A program made the position numbers and the translations under genes. A stretch of DNA of 64,000 bases from Chitinophagaceae bacterium LGM1 (GTDB lineage: Bacteria > Bacteroidota > Bacteroidia > Chitinophagales > Chitinophagaceae): positions 1,979,001 to 2,043,000 of the forward strand of contig CP075895.1 in NCBI GenBank assembly GCA_018604165.1, read 5' to 3'. Under the pieces are notes generated by a model, which made no database searches, was not told the origin of the DNA, and saw only the letters and a program-made list of their open reading frames with translations. Positions 35,075 through 43,414 of this stretch are shown one piece after another. Each line of letters opens with the position of its first letter. Within the stretch, counting starts at the first letter, position 1.

Positions 35075-35275
35075 ATGATACTTATTGCTATACTATTACC
35101 CTGGCTCTCATTCTTTTTGCGTGGCAGGGTTTTCAGAGGCATCATCTGCCTGTTGCTGCAAATAACCCTTTTAGGCTGGCTGCCTGCCGCACTCTGGGCG
35201 GTGTTTGACCTGCATAACAAACGTGCAGAAAAAAGGCACAGACAAACCCTTGTTGCAATTATTAACCGTAATTAG
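35075..35275 (+). CDS. YqaE/Pmp3-type small membrane protein
   Basis: 66 aa from the ATG at 35075. Two membrane helices (MILIAILLPWLSFFLRG and IICLLLQITLLGWLPAALWAVF) joined by a short loop, with a basic tail (HNKRAEKRHRQ): the Pmp3/UPF0057 layout including PAALWA. These proteins are linked to membrane-potential and stress tolerance. The 41-bp gap from ffh is divergent, so transcription is independent. The first residues upstream are not needed. Confidence 0.75.
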   Translation: MILIAILLPWLSFFLRGRVFRGIICLLLQITLLGWLPAALWAVFDLHNKRAEKRHRQTLVAIINRN

Positions 35276-35339
35276 TAGTTATTAGCTTGTTTTTTTGAGC
35301 AGTGTATGATATTTTTACTAAAATCTTAAACTTCAGCTT

Positions 35340-35591
35340 GTGAAAAAGATATACAGCCTTGCTACTGTTTTAATAGCCCTTGTTATCTTCAGTTCTTGTA
35401 AAAAAGAATATGAATGCGCCTGTAAAGTAACATATATAGTAGATGGCAAACAGGTAAATACCGACTACACCAACAATACTATACGTGCCGTAAATAAGGA
35501 CGATGCAGGCAAACAGTGTGTATACTACGAGCGTGAAGAAGATTATCTGCAACAAAAAGCAATAGTGCGCTACAATTGTGCATTACGTTAG
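35340..35591 (+). CDS. Mini-lipoprotein of the YxCxC family, copy 2
   Basis: 83 aa starting at GTG (35340). Lipobox FSSC (Cys20), then KKEYECAC (the C-K-K-E-Y-x-C-x-C arrangement), a variable Lys/Asn-rich middle and CVYYE, with a terminal RYNCALR. Closely similar in pattern to the products at 22110 and 35628; tandem with the latter (36-bp gap). Probably an outer-membrane or periplasmic lipoprotein with two disulfides; function unknown. Confidence 0.75.
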   Translation: MKKIYSLATVLIALVIFSSCKKEYECACKVTYIVDGKQVNTDYTNNTIRAVNKDDAGKQCVYYEREEDYLQQKAIVRYNCALR

Positions 35592-35627
35592 CATTATTAT
35601 ATACCGTATATCAATAAATAAAACTCT

Positions 35628-35873
35628 ATGAAGAAATTCTTATTAGCCATTATTTGCTGCACAGCCTTTGTAGCCTGCAAAAAAGATTATACATGTAAGT
35701 GTACTGCATCATCTACCGTTCCGGGCTTTGGCACTGTAGACAGCTCTTATACAATAGACATCAAAAAGTCCAAGAAAAAAGACGCAGAGTCTAAATGTAA
35801 GGCTAACGAAAACTCAGCAACTGTTAGCTATATGGGCTTCACAGTTACCTACACCACAAAATGCAGCATCTGA
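35628..35873 (+). CDS. Mini-lipoprotein of the YxCxC family, copy 3
   Basis: 81 aa. Lipobox FVAC (Cys17), then KKDYTCKC directly after it, then a Ser/Thr-rich stretch, Lys-rich KKSKKKDAESKC and a terminal TTKCSI. The Lys-run-before-Cys pattern (KKKDAESKC) matches copy 1 (KKKAASKC) closely, so copies 1 and 3 are the nearest pair. Followed by a terminator, so copies 2 and 3 form a two-gene transcript. Confidence 0.78.
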   Translation: MKKFLLAIICCTAFVACKKDYTCKCTASSTVPGFGTVDSSYTIDIKKSKKKDAESKCKANENSATVSYMGFTVTYTTKCSI

Positions 35874-35899
35874 TTTTTATATCAGCACACCATATTATG

Positions 35900-35925
35900 A
35901 GCCTCTGAAAACAGGGGCTTTTTTT
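35900..35925 (+). terminator. Terminator after the tandem mini-lipoproteins
   Basis: 8-bp stem AGCCTCTG/CAGGGGCT (one G-U pair) with AAAA loop, then a seven-T run, ahead of the AlkB gene. Confidence 0.85.
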
Positions 35926-35950
35926 ATGTACCTTAGTGATACAGGCTAAG

Positions 35951-36988
35951 ATGAACATCCGCATAATAAAATACAGCATACCACTACTCTTCAACATCGG
36001 GGCATGGTTTAGCTTTCTGTACACAGGTTGGGCTACGTGGGCACCTGTATTATTTGGCTTTGTGGCTATACCCTTGCTGGAATTGCTGATACCGCCCGAC
36101 CACCACAATCCCGATGCGAAGGAAGAAGCCTTGGCAAAAGATGACAGGCTATATGATTGGATACTTTACTGCATAGTACCTATACAATACGCTGTACTCT
36201 ACCAATTTCTGATACATATAAACGATGCAGCGCTATCTGTAAGCGATACCATAGGGCGTGTGATGGTGATGGGCCTGATGTGCGGTGTTATGGGCATTAA
36301 CGTAGGACACGAGTTGGGGCATCGGGCAAACAAAGCCGAACAGGTGATGGCGCGTATGCTATTGCTTACATCACTATACATGCACTTTTTTATTGAGCAC
36401 AATCGCGGGCATCATAAATACGTGGGCACACCTGCCGACCCCAGCAGCGCGCACCGCAACGAACCACTGTACTTGTTTTGGCTACGTAGCATAACGGGTG
36501 TGTACCGCAATGCATGGGCAATAGCCACTGACGAGCAACGAAAAAAGGGAAAAACATGGCTGCACAATGAGATGCTGCATTATCAACTGATACAGCTTGC
36601 TTTTATATTGCTGATAGGTTTCCTATTTGGCTGGGTAGTACTTGGCTATTTTATGATAGCTGCCACAATAGGCATACTGCTCCTGGAAACAGTGAATTAT
36701 ATAGAACACTATGGGCTATACAGAAAACCAACTGCAGGTGGCAATTATGAGCGTGCCATGCCCCACCATAGCTGGAACAGCGACCATGTAATAGGGCGCA
36801 TCATGCTCTTTGAGCTAAGCCGCCATAGCGACCACCACTACCTTGCCAGCCGCAAGTATCAACTGCTACGCCACCACGATAGCTCCCCACAACTGCCAAC
36901 AGGCTACCCTGGCAGTATGCTGTTGGCTATGTTGCCACCTTTGTGGTTTCGTATTATGAATGAGCGTATAGATAAACAAAACACCTGA
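35951..36988 (+). CDS. alkB: AlkB-type alkane 1-monooxygenase
   Basis: 345 aa from the ATG at 35951 (a GTG at 35936 in frame is less likely). An integral diiron enzyme with about six helices and the full set of histidine motifs: HELGHR (about 122-127), EHNRGHHKYVGTP, NYIEHYGL, RAMPHHSWNSDH and LSRHSDHHYL. AlkB hydroxylates terminal methyl groups of medium-chain alkanes or fatty acids using rubredoxin electrons. No rubredoxin or rubredoxin reductase is nearby, so it may work on another alkyl substrate. Length is shorter than Pseudomonas AlkB (about 400 aa) but contains all His boxes. Confidence 0.85.
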   Translation: MNIRIIKYSIPLLFNIGAWFSFLYTGWATWAPVLFGFVAIPLLELLIPPDHHNPDAKEEALAKDDRLYDWILYCIVPIQYAVLYQFLIHINDAALSVSDTIGRVMVMGLMCGVMGINVGHELGHRANKAEQVMARMLLLTSLYMHFFIEHNRGHHKYVGTPADPSSAHRNEPLYLFWLRSITGVYRNAWAIATDEQRKKGKTWLHNEMLHYQLIQLAFILLIGFLFGWVVLGYFMIAATIGILLLETVNYIEHYGLYRKPTAGGNYERAMPHHSWNSDHVIGRIMLFELSRHSDHHYLASRKYQLLRHHDSSPQLPTGYPGSMLLAMLPPLWFRIMNERIDKQNT

Positions 36989-37018
36989 CATGCTGTGTAA
37001 GCATGCATACAATTGAAT

Positions 37019-37116
37019 ATGAGATACTTTCTATTTACCTTCTTGTACAGGTTTGCGTAATAAACGTAAAGGCTCAAACAAAAGAAGAATTATTCAATAG
37101 AGATTCTATTGGTTAG
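37019..37116 (+). pseudogene. Frameshifted remnant of a small secreted protein
   Basis: ATG at 37019 opens MRYFLFTF; from 37042 a -1 shifted frame continues LVQVCVINVKAQTKEELFNRDSIG before a stop at 37116. Joined, they look like a signal peptide (hydrophobic run ending in KAQ) plus a charged mature start, which suggests the 5' end of a decayed gene. It may simply be chance similarity, given its size. Confidence 0.3.
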
Positions 37117-37147
37117 GTAAAAGAATTACGGGGTATGCAGGCAAACA

Positions 37148-37930
37148 CTACTTACCTGCATCTTTCATCTTCATCCATTCTTTGATGATGCTTTCAAGGG
37201 CTTTTTTCTTCTTCTCTATGTCTTTGAGGTCGGTAAATTTTGCAGAACGGGCTACAGCACCATCACCATCAAGCAAGCCGTGTTTATCGGGTATGGATGC
37301 ACCATAATGAAACATAAGGCTAACATGCTTTTTTGCATTCATAAAAAATGAGGCAATATTACCCTTATACATAAATGTGGGTGCACTCCATTTGATGCCT
37401 TCTTCTATCTTATCGCTCACACCAAGTATTATTTCCCTTATGCGATTTATCTCTGCCGTCAACGGGTTATTTTTCTTTTGCAGGTAATCATCTACTTGTA
37501 GGTTTTTGTTTGATGTAGTTGATTTAGTAGTTTTTCCTGTAGCCTTTTTTGTTACAGCTGTGGTTGCCTTGCGTGTGGTTGCTTTGGGTTTCAACGATTG
37601 TACATAGGTATAACTTAGCTTGAAATATTTTGTAATTGCCGTAGTATTTTGCAATAACTTGTCGGGAATTGTAATATACTCTTTCATTACCACTCCATGT
37701 GCTATACATGGCTTTGCACTGTGGGTTTTCATTACTTCTTCCCTAATATCAGCAGGTAAACGAAGTGCTACCATACCATCCTGTCCGATGAATGAAAACA
37801 TATGCCCGTTAAGCGATGTATAGGGCATGGTTGCACCTTTTCGTTCTATACCTTCCAGTTTACTGATAGATTTTTCGTAGGCTGCCAATGTTTTGGCAGG
37901 TATAGTTGGTTGAGTAGTTGCCTTTGCCAT
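37148..37930 (-). CDS. TfoX-N-like domain fused to a DUF1801 domain
   Basis: 260 aa from the ATG at 37930. N-terminal part (about 10-110; ISKLEGIERKGATMPYTSLNG, FIGQDGMVALRLP) resembles the TfoX N-terminal/MmcQ-like fold. A Lys/Thr/Ala-rich linker (KPKATTRKATTAVTKKATGK) leads to a DUF1801/YdhG-type domain (VDDYLQKKNNPLTAEINRIRE, IEEGIKWSAPTFMYKGN) at about 165-255. Both domains occur as separate small proteins elsewhere; function is unknown for DUF1801. The histone-H1-like linker might bind nucleic acid, which is only inference. Preceded by an aquaporin terminator. Confidence 0.7.
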   Translation of the reverse strand: MAKATTQPTIPAKTLAAYEKSISKLEGIERKGATMPYTSLNGHMFSFIGQDGMVALRLPADIREEVMKTHSAKPCIAHGVVMKEYITIPDKLLQNTTAITKYFKLSYTYVQSLKPKATTRKATTAVTKKATGKTTKSTTSNKNLQVDDYLQKKNNPLTAEINRIREIILGVSDKIEEGIKWSAPTFMYKGNIASFFMNAKKHVSLMFHYGASIPDKHGLLDGDGAVARSAKFTDLKDIEKKKKALESIIKEWMKMKDAGK

Positions 37931-38008
37931 GAATACTAAACATTTGCTAATAAATCTAAAGAATATTCTTTGTGCTGAAAACTTAAAAATTGCAAGTAAT
38001 GTATGCAA

Positions 38009-38038
38009 AGCAAAAGCCGCGAAAAATCGCGGCTTGCT
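38009..38038 (-). terminator. Terminator of the aquaporin gene
   Basis: 9-bp stem AAGCCGCGA/TCGCGGCTT with a 4-nt loop, 22 bp past the aquaporin stop; TTTTGCTTTGC follows on the minus strand. It separates aqpZ from the TfoX-N/DUF1801 gene. Confidence 0.75.
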
Positions 38039-38059
38039 TATTTATTCATCAATCCTCGA

Positions 38060-38755
38060 TTATTCTTTTTCAAACACACCTCTCCATACCAATGCGGCTA
38101 ACACGCCACCTACAATGGGTGCAACTATAAACAACCACAATTGCTGCAATGCCTTGCCACCTGCAAATATGGCTGGGCCAAAGCTACGAGCAGGGTTTAC
38201 CGATGTACCTGTTATGGGTATAGCTACAAGGTGTATCAACACCAATGTAAGGCCTATTGCAAGCCCTGCCATGGTACTATTACCCCATTTAGATGTTGTA
38301 GCAAATATTACAAACAGGAAAAGGAATGTAAACACAGCCTCTGCTATAAATGCCGACTGCATATTGTATGCTCCCAAATACCCTTCTCCCCAACCGTTTG
38401 AGCCCAATGCCCATTCGCCCATTGCAAAGCCCGGCATACCGCTTTGTATGCCATACAATACACCTGCGGCTACAGTAGCACCTAAAAATTGCGATATGAT
38501 ATAACCTACTGCCTCACCCACACTCATCTTGCCACCTACTACCATAGATATAGTAATTGCTGGGTTGATATGACAACCACTGATAGGGCCTATTGCATAC
38601 GCCATAACCACCACTGCTACACCAAAAGCCAACGATATACCCAATAAGCCAATGCCCTCTGGCCCTGTTGCTGCTATACCCGATACTACAGCCGCGCCGC
38701 AACCGAATAGTACAAGACAAAATGTGCCGATAAATTCAGCGAGGTTCTTTTTCAT
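38060..38755 (-). CDS. aqpZ: Aquaporin Z
   Basis: 231 aa, six membrane helices plus two half-helices. First NPA box in SGCHINPAITISM (about 61-74), second NPA box in TSVNPARSFGPAIF (about 187-200) with the conserved Arg of the selectivity filter next to it. Water (or small-solute) channel in the cytoplasmic membrane. Length matches AqpZ and not glycerol facilitators (about 280 aa). Single-gene transcript. Confidence 0.92.
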   Translation of the reverse strand: MKKNLAEFIGTFCLVLFGCGAAVVSGIAATGPEGIGLLGISLAFGVAVVVMAYAIGPISGCHINPAITISMVVGGKMSVGEAVGYIISQFLGATVAAGVLYGIQSGMPGFAMGEWALGSNGWGEGYLGAYNMQSAFIAEAVFTFLFLFVIFATTSKWGNSTMAGLAIGLTLVLIHLVAIPITGTSVNPARSFGPAIFAGGKALQQLWLFIVAPIVGGVLAALVWRGVFEKE

Positions 38756-38867
38756 ATTGCTCCGTTTTAGTTAGATACCAAAGTACCTATTTACCCCAAC
38801 GAATACAAGATGTTAATAATGTAATAATCCACAATAAGAAATAGTTCTACACAGGCTAATGCACATA

Positions 38868-40430
38868 TCAGCCCTTAGCATTTACAAACTGTATGGCAGC
38901 TTCAGCACATCGCTCCCCATCTATGGCTGCACTTACTATGCCCCCAGCATAGCCTGCACCTTCTGCACATGGGTAGAGTCCTTTTATCTGCGTGTGTTGC
39001 AGTGTTTCTTTATCGCGGGGTATGCGTACGGGTGAGCTGGTGCGCGATTCGGTAGCAACTAATATAGCCTCGTTGGTAAAGTAGCCTCTCATTTTTTTAC
39101 CGAAATCTACTACTGCTTTACGCAATGCTTCGTTTACTTCTTTGGGCAATACATCTTTGATGGCGGCACTATGCACACCCGGCAGGTAAGAACAGCCGGG
39201 CAAGGTAGATGATAGTTTATTGTCGGTAAAATCGCCCATACGTTGTGCAGGTGCTACTAATTTACCACCACCTATCTTATATGCCTGCTGCTCTACCATT
39301 TGCTGATAATGCATACCTGCCAATGGCCCTGTAAACCCATATTTGGCATAGTCTTTTTCATCAACCGCTACTACCGTTCCTGAGTTAGCATAGGGGTTAT
39401 TGCGCTTAGATGGCGACCAACCGTTTACCACTACCTCACCATGATTTGTAGCGGCAGGTGCTATAATACCGCCCGGACACATACAGAAAGAAAAGACACC
39501 TCTGCCATATTCTTGCGCCACTACGCTATAGCTGGCAGGTGGCAAATGTTCATCGCGCACCTGACAATGGTATTGTGCTTTATCTACAATCAGTTGCGGA
39601 TGCTCTATACGTACACCCAATGCAAAAGGCTTGGCTTCTACTTCTATCCCTTTGTTATGAAGCAGTGTAAAAATATCTCTGGCAGAATGGCCTGTGGCAA
39701 GTATCACAATCTTCGTATCGATAGTGCTGCCATCTTCCGTTTTCACAGCTTTAATGGCATCACCATCCAATACTATATCCGTTAGTTTTTTATCAAATAG
39801 TACTTCGCCACCACAAGCTGCAATAGCCTCTCGCATAGCAGTGATAATGTGTGGTAGTTTGTTTGTACCTATATGCGGATGAGCCTCGTACAGTATATTG
39901 GCATCTGCACCAAAATGATGAAACAATTGCAGGATGCGTTGCACATTACCGCGCTTGGTGCTGCGTGTGTACAATTTGCCGTCGCTGTAAGTACCTGCCC
40001 CACCCTCACCAAAACAATAATTCGATTCGGGGTTGACGATACCTTCTTTATTCATGGCAGCTAAGTCCCTACGCCTGCTGCGCACATCTTTACCACGTTC
40101 CAGTACTATTGGCTTATACCCCATATTGATAGCCCTTATGGCTGCAAACAAACCAGCAGGCCCTGCACCTACTATTACTACGTGTGGTTTATTAGTTACG
40201 TCTTGCAGTTGCGGGTCGAAGACAGGCAAGGGTTGTACTGCCTCATTAATGAACACCTGTAGTTGTAAAATAACACGCGGTTGTTTACCTCGTGCATCAA
40301 TAGATTTTTTGAGGATGTGATAGCCTGTAATAGATTGCTTATCAACACCCGCCTCTTCTGCTATATAACGATTGAAACTGCCTTCGGCAGCCTCGTGTGG
40401 AAGAACGGAAACACTTACATTCTTAATCAT
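38868..40430 (-). CDS. FAD-dependent dehydrogenase (COG2509-like)
   Basis: 520 aa. An N-terminal domain of about 90 residues precedes a Rossmann FAD motif VVIVGAGPAGLFAAIRAI and ERGKDVRSRRRDLA. The middle contains PESNYCFGEGGAGTYSDGKLYTRS, the hallmark of this family, ATGHSARDIFTLL and SFCMCPGGIIAPAA; the C-terminal end has YPCAEGAGYAGGIVSAAIDG. Substrate and partner are unknown; homologues are widespread and sometimes grouped with tRNA- or thiol-related flavoproteins. Preceded by the AATCAT repeat array at 40457-40552. Confidence 0.8.
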   Translation of the reverse strand: MIKNVSVSVLPHEAAEGSFNRYIAEEAGVDKQSITGYHILKKSIDARGKQPRVILQLQVFINEAVQPLPVFDPQLQDVTNKPHVVIVGAGPAGLFAAIRAINMGYKPIVLERGKDVRSRRRDLAAMNKEGIVNPESNYCFGEGGAGTYSDGKLYTRSTKRGNVQRILQLFHHFGADANILYEAHPHIGTNKLPHIITAMREAIAACGGEVLFDKKLTDIVLDGDAIKAVKTEDGSTIDTKIVILATGHSARDIFTLLHNKGIEVEAKPFALGVRIEHPQLIVDKAQYHCQVRDEHLPPASYSVVAQEYGRGVFSFCMCPGGIIAPAATNHGEVVVNGWSPSKRNNPYANSGTVVAVDEKDYAKYGFTGPLAGMHYQQMVEQQAYKIGGGKLVAPAQRMGDFTDNKLSSTLPGCSYLPGVHSAAIKDVLPKEVNEALRKAVVDFGKKMRGYFTNEAILVATESRTSSPVRIPRDKETLQHTQIKGLYPCAEGAGYAGGIVSAAIDGERCAEAAIQFVNAKG

Positions 40431-40456
40431 ACGCGTTAGGTTTTTATCCTAAAAGC

Positions 40457-40552
40457 AAATCATTGACCAGTGATTAAAATGATTTGTATGACTGATATAA
40501 ATAGTATATCAGTTAATCATGGTAATCATTGAAAATCATACTAATCACTGGT
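40457..40552. repeat. Nested inverted repeats and phased AATCAT/AATCAC repeats
   Basis: Outer arms ACCAGTGATTA (40466-40476) and TAATCACTGGT (40542-40552) pair; inside them AATGATT (40478-40484) pairs with AATCATT (40524-40530); and ACTGATATA (40491-40499) pairs with TATATCAGT (40505-40513). The right half also contains TAATCAT-like heptamers at 40514, 40523, 40533 and 40542, spaced 9-10 bp. The outer right arm covers the stop codon of the DsbD-like gene. It could be a terminator without a U run or an operator array for the FAD gene. Confidence 0.7.
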
Positions 40553-42620
40553 TATATTTCTCTTTCACCTTATCCAGATGGTTTATGAACTTCTGCACGT
40601 TAGGGTCGTAACCATAACCCTCATCTGCCAGTTTGTTACCGTTCTCGTCTATAAAGAAATAGAACGGTTGAGAATTTGCACCAAATTGTGATGCCTGCAA
40701 ATCTTCATTTCTATCGCCCACTGTTACTACGTCAGAGCCAAGTATTTTAGAATAGTATTGCTCTGCCTTTGGCAAATCTTTCTTGTCATAATCGCAATAC
40801 AAGGATGCCACAATAAAATCTTCTTTCAATCTTTTTGCTACCTCAGGTTTGCTCCATACTTGTGATTCCATCTTACGACAGTTTACACAATTAATTCCCG
40901 TAAAGTCGAGCATGATCGGTTTTTTCAATTTCTTAGCTGCTGCTATAGCTTCTTCATATTCAAAGTATGTAACCAACCCGAGGTTCTTAACTACTGGTGG
41001 TTCATATATCTTCATTTCCTCAACATACTTTACTGGTGCTACTTCACTATTAGTAGTGCTATGCATAGTACCACCACCTTCCGTCAACACAAAATCTTGC
41101 GTACCTATTGGTGGCACAAATTGGCTCATGCCATTAAGAGGTGCACCCCACATACCCGGCACTAAGTACACTGCGAATGAGAACATGGTAATAGCAAGAA
41201 ACAGCTTCACCAACCCTACATACTCCTGTCCGTATAAATTTTTGGGTGGCGCATCATCATGCGATAATTTCAATTTGCCTAACAAATAAAAACCAAGCAA
41301 CACAGATAGCACTATCCATATAGCAATGAATATTTCTCTATCTACCAAACGCCAGCCCATAGCCAAGTCTGCATTTGACAGGAACTTTAATGCCAACATC
41401 AACTCTATAAAACCAAGCGTTACTTTTACTTGATTCATCCAGCCACCACCTGTAGCCATTTTATTGAGCATACCGGGGAAGATGGCAAACAATGCAAACG
41501 GTAATGCCAAACCTACCGAGAAACCAAACATACCAATAGCAGGACCAACTAACCCGCCTTTACTGGTTAACACCAATAATGGACCAACAATAGGACCTGT
41601 ACAAGAAAATGATACGATAACCAATGTCAGTGCCATAAAGAAGATGCCACCAAAACTGGTAAGCCCTGCTTTAGAATCCGTCTTACTTGTCCATGAAGAT
41701 GGTAATGTGATTTCAAACGCACCCAAAAATGAAATACCGAATATGACGAATATGGCAAAGAAGAACAGGTTGGCTATCCAATTGGTAGAAAGATTATTCA
41801 ACGCGTTTGCACCGAATGTTGCAGAAATCAATACACCCAATAATGTAAAAATGATAATGATAGAAAGTGAGTAGTATATAGCATTACGTATCCCCTCTGC
41901 CCTGCTTTTACTCCTTTTTGTAAAGAAGCTCACTGTTATAGGTATCATAGAATAGACACAAGGAGTAAGCACTGCCAGTAATCCACCACCTAATGCTGCG
42001 AAGAACAACCACAACAAAGACTTCTGTTCTTTACTTGTTCCATCGCCATCTTTCTTATCCGTTGCTGATGCTACGGGTGCTAATTCAGTTTTTTTTTGAG
42101 TGTCGGCAGGTGCTGCTACGGCAGTATCTTCTGTTGTTGTAGTTGTAGCGTTAGGTAGTTCAGGGTCATTCACCTCTACAGAAAACTTCTTGGTCTTGGG
42201 TGGCAGGCAGCCTTGGTCGTTACAGGTCATGTATTCATACTTACCTGTAATCTTACCATTGGTATCTACCGTTATAGGTACTATATAGTCCACATTCTTG
42301 TAGTAGTGTACAGTACCTATATCTTCTATCGTTTCGTCTATCTTCTTTCCTTTCTCTGTAATCTTACCGTTTAGTTTGAAACGGGTAGATTTATCCAAAC
42401 GAAAATCTGGCGGCAGAAAACTACCATCACCACCGGGGTCTAATGAATAGATATGCCAGTTGTTCTTTACATCCACATGAAAAACCAAATCGTACTGATT
42501 ACCGCTTTTCTTTTTAGCAGTTATTGTCCATACAGTAGGGTCTTCTATTATCTGTGCAAATGCAGGTGATAATGCAAAGAAGCTGAACAACAGCAGGAAC
42601 GATTTTAGTTTAATGCTCAT
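40545..42620 (-). CDS. dsbD: DsbD-like thiol:disulfide reductase
   Basis: 691 aa with the three DsbD parts. Signal peptide (about 1-23, ending AFA), an N-terminal alpha-like domain (about 25-200) with CNDQGCLPPK, a transmembrane domain of about eight helices with LTPCVYSMIPI and SCTGPIVG (the redox Cys pair), and a C-terminal thioredoxin-like domain with INCVNCRKM. Transfers electrons from cytoplasmic thioredoxin to periplasmic proteins for disulfide isomerisation or cytochrome c maturation. The FAD gene follows downstream. Assigned symbol by architecture. Confidence 0.85.
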   Translation of the reverse strand: MSIKLKSFLLLFSFFALSPAFAQIIEDPTVWTITAKKKSGNQYDLVFHVDVKNNWHIYSLDPGGDGSFLPPDFRLDKSTRFKLNGKITEKGKKIDETIEDIGTVHYYKNVDYIVPITVDTNGKITGKYEYMTCNDQGCLPPKTKKFSVEVNDPELPNATTTTTEDTAVAAPADTQKKTELAPVASATDKKDGDGTSKEQKSLLWLFFAALGGGLLAVLTPCVYSMIPITVSFFTKRSKSRAEGIRNAIYYSLSIIIIFTLLGVLISATFGANALNNLSTNWIANLFFFAIFVIFGISFLGAFEITLPSSWTSKTDSKAGLTSFGGIFFMALTLVIVSFSCTGPIVGPLLVLTSKGGLVGPAIGMFGFSVGLALPFALFAIFPGMLNKMATGGGWMNQVKVTLGFIELMLALKFLSNADLAMGWRLVDREIFIAIWIVLSVLLGFYLLGKLKLSHDDAPPKNLYGQEYVGLVKLFLAITMFSFAVYLVPGMWGAPLNGMSQFVPPIGTQDFVLTEGGGTMHSTTNSEVAPVKYVEEMKIYEPPVVKNLGLVTYFEYEEAIAAAKKLKKPIMLDFTGINCVNCRKMESQVWSKPEVAKRLKEDFIVASLYCDYDKKDLPKAEQYYSKILGSDVVTVGDRNEDLQASQFGANSQPFYFFIDENGNKLADEGYGYDPNVQKFINHLDKVKEKYNQ

Positions 42621-42700
42621 TACGGGGGCTTTACTTGTGTAAAGAAACTTGATTTAATTATTTCGTTTGGTCGGGTTGGCGACTTTAAGGAAGCTTTATG

Positions 42701-43393
42701 TTAATTCATTTTAGCAAATGCTTCCAGTATAGCCCTACCATCTATATTATTCAGTGCATCGCTGCAGGCACGTTCGGGGTGCGGCATCATGCCAAACACA
42801 TTACGCCCTTCATTACAGATGCCAGCTATATTGTTGGTAGTACCATTGGGGTTTGAATTGATATGCACTTCACCATTCTCATCGCAATAGTGGAAAACGA
42901 TTTGGTTATTCGCTGTCAGTTTTTCTATAGTAACCGCATCTGCAACATAACGCCCTTCGCCATGTGCTACAGGTATTTTGCGTGGTGTATTGCCCGCATT
43001 TTTACCTACAAAATTGCTATCGGTTGCTGCTTTGATGTACACGTTTTTGCAGGTAAATTTCTGGTGGTCGTTCAGCAACAATACGCCCGGCAACAAACCC
43101 GATTCGCACAGTATCTGGAAACCATTGCACACGCCCAACACTTTACCACCCTTGTTGGCAAATTTTATCACCTCTTCCATCAGCGGGCTGAAACGTGCTA
43201 ACGCTCCGCAACGCAAGTAGTCGCCATAAGAAAAGCCACCCGGCAATACAATACAATCATCTGTTGTAAAACTACTCAGGTCGTTGTCTTTGTGCCACAA
43301 CATCACCACTTCCTGTTTCAAATCATCCTGTAAAGCATGCATCATATCCCTGTCGCAATTAGAACCGGGGAAAACAACAATTCCGAATTTCAT
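42701..43393 (-). CDS. purQ: Phosphoribosylformylglycinamidine synthase, glutaminase subunit
   Basis: 230 aa. Class I glutamine amidotransferase subunit of FGAM synthase in purine synthesis. N-terminal KFGIVVFPGSNCDRDMM; nucleophile Cys in GKVLGVCNGFQIL (about 80-92); catalytic His/Glu in MMPHPERACSD near the end. Ammonia is passed to PurL, not seen nearby (Bacteroidota often have separate PurQ and PurL). Lies 21 bp after a membrane protein gene; 80 bp before dsbD. Confidence 0.94.
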   Translation of the reverse strand: MKFGIVVFPGSNCDRDMMHALQDDLKQEVVMLWHKDNDLSSFTTDDCIVLPGGFSYGDYLRCGALARFSPLMEEVIKFANKGGKVLGVCNGFQILCESGLLPGVLLLNDHQKFTCKNVYIKAATDSNFVGKNAGNTPRKIPVAHGEGRYVADAVTIEKLTANNQIVFHYCDENGEVHINSNPNGTTNNIAGICNEGRNVFGMMPHPERACSDALNNIDGRAILEAFAKMN

Positions 43394-43414
43394 TATCTGT
43401 AGTTAATATGTTAG

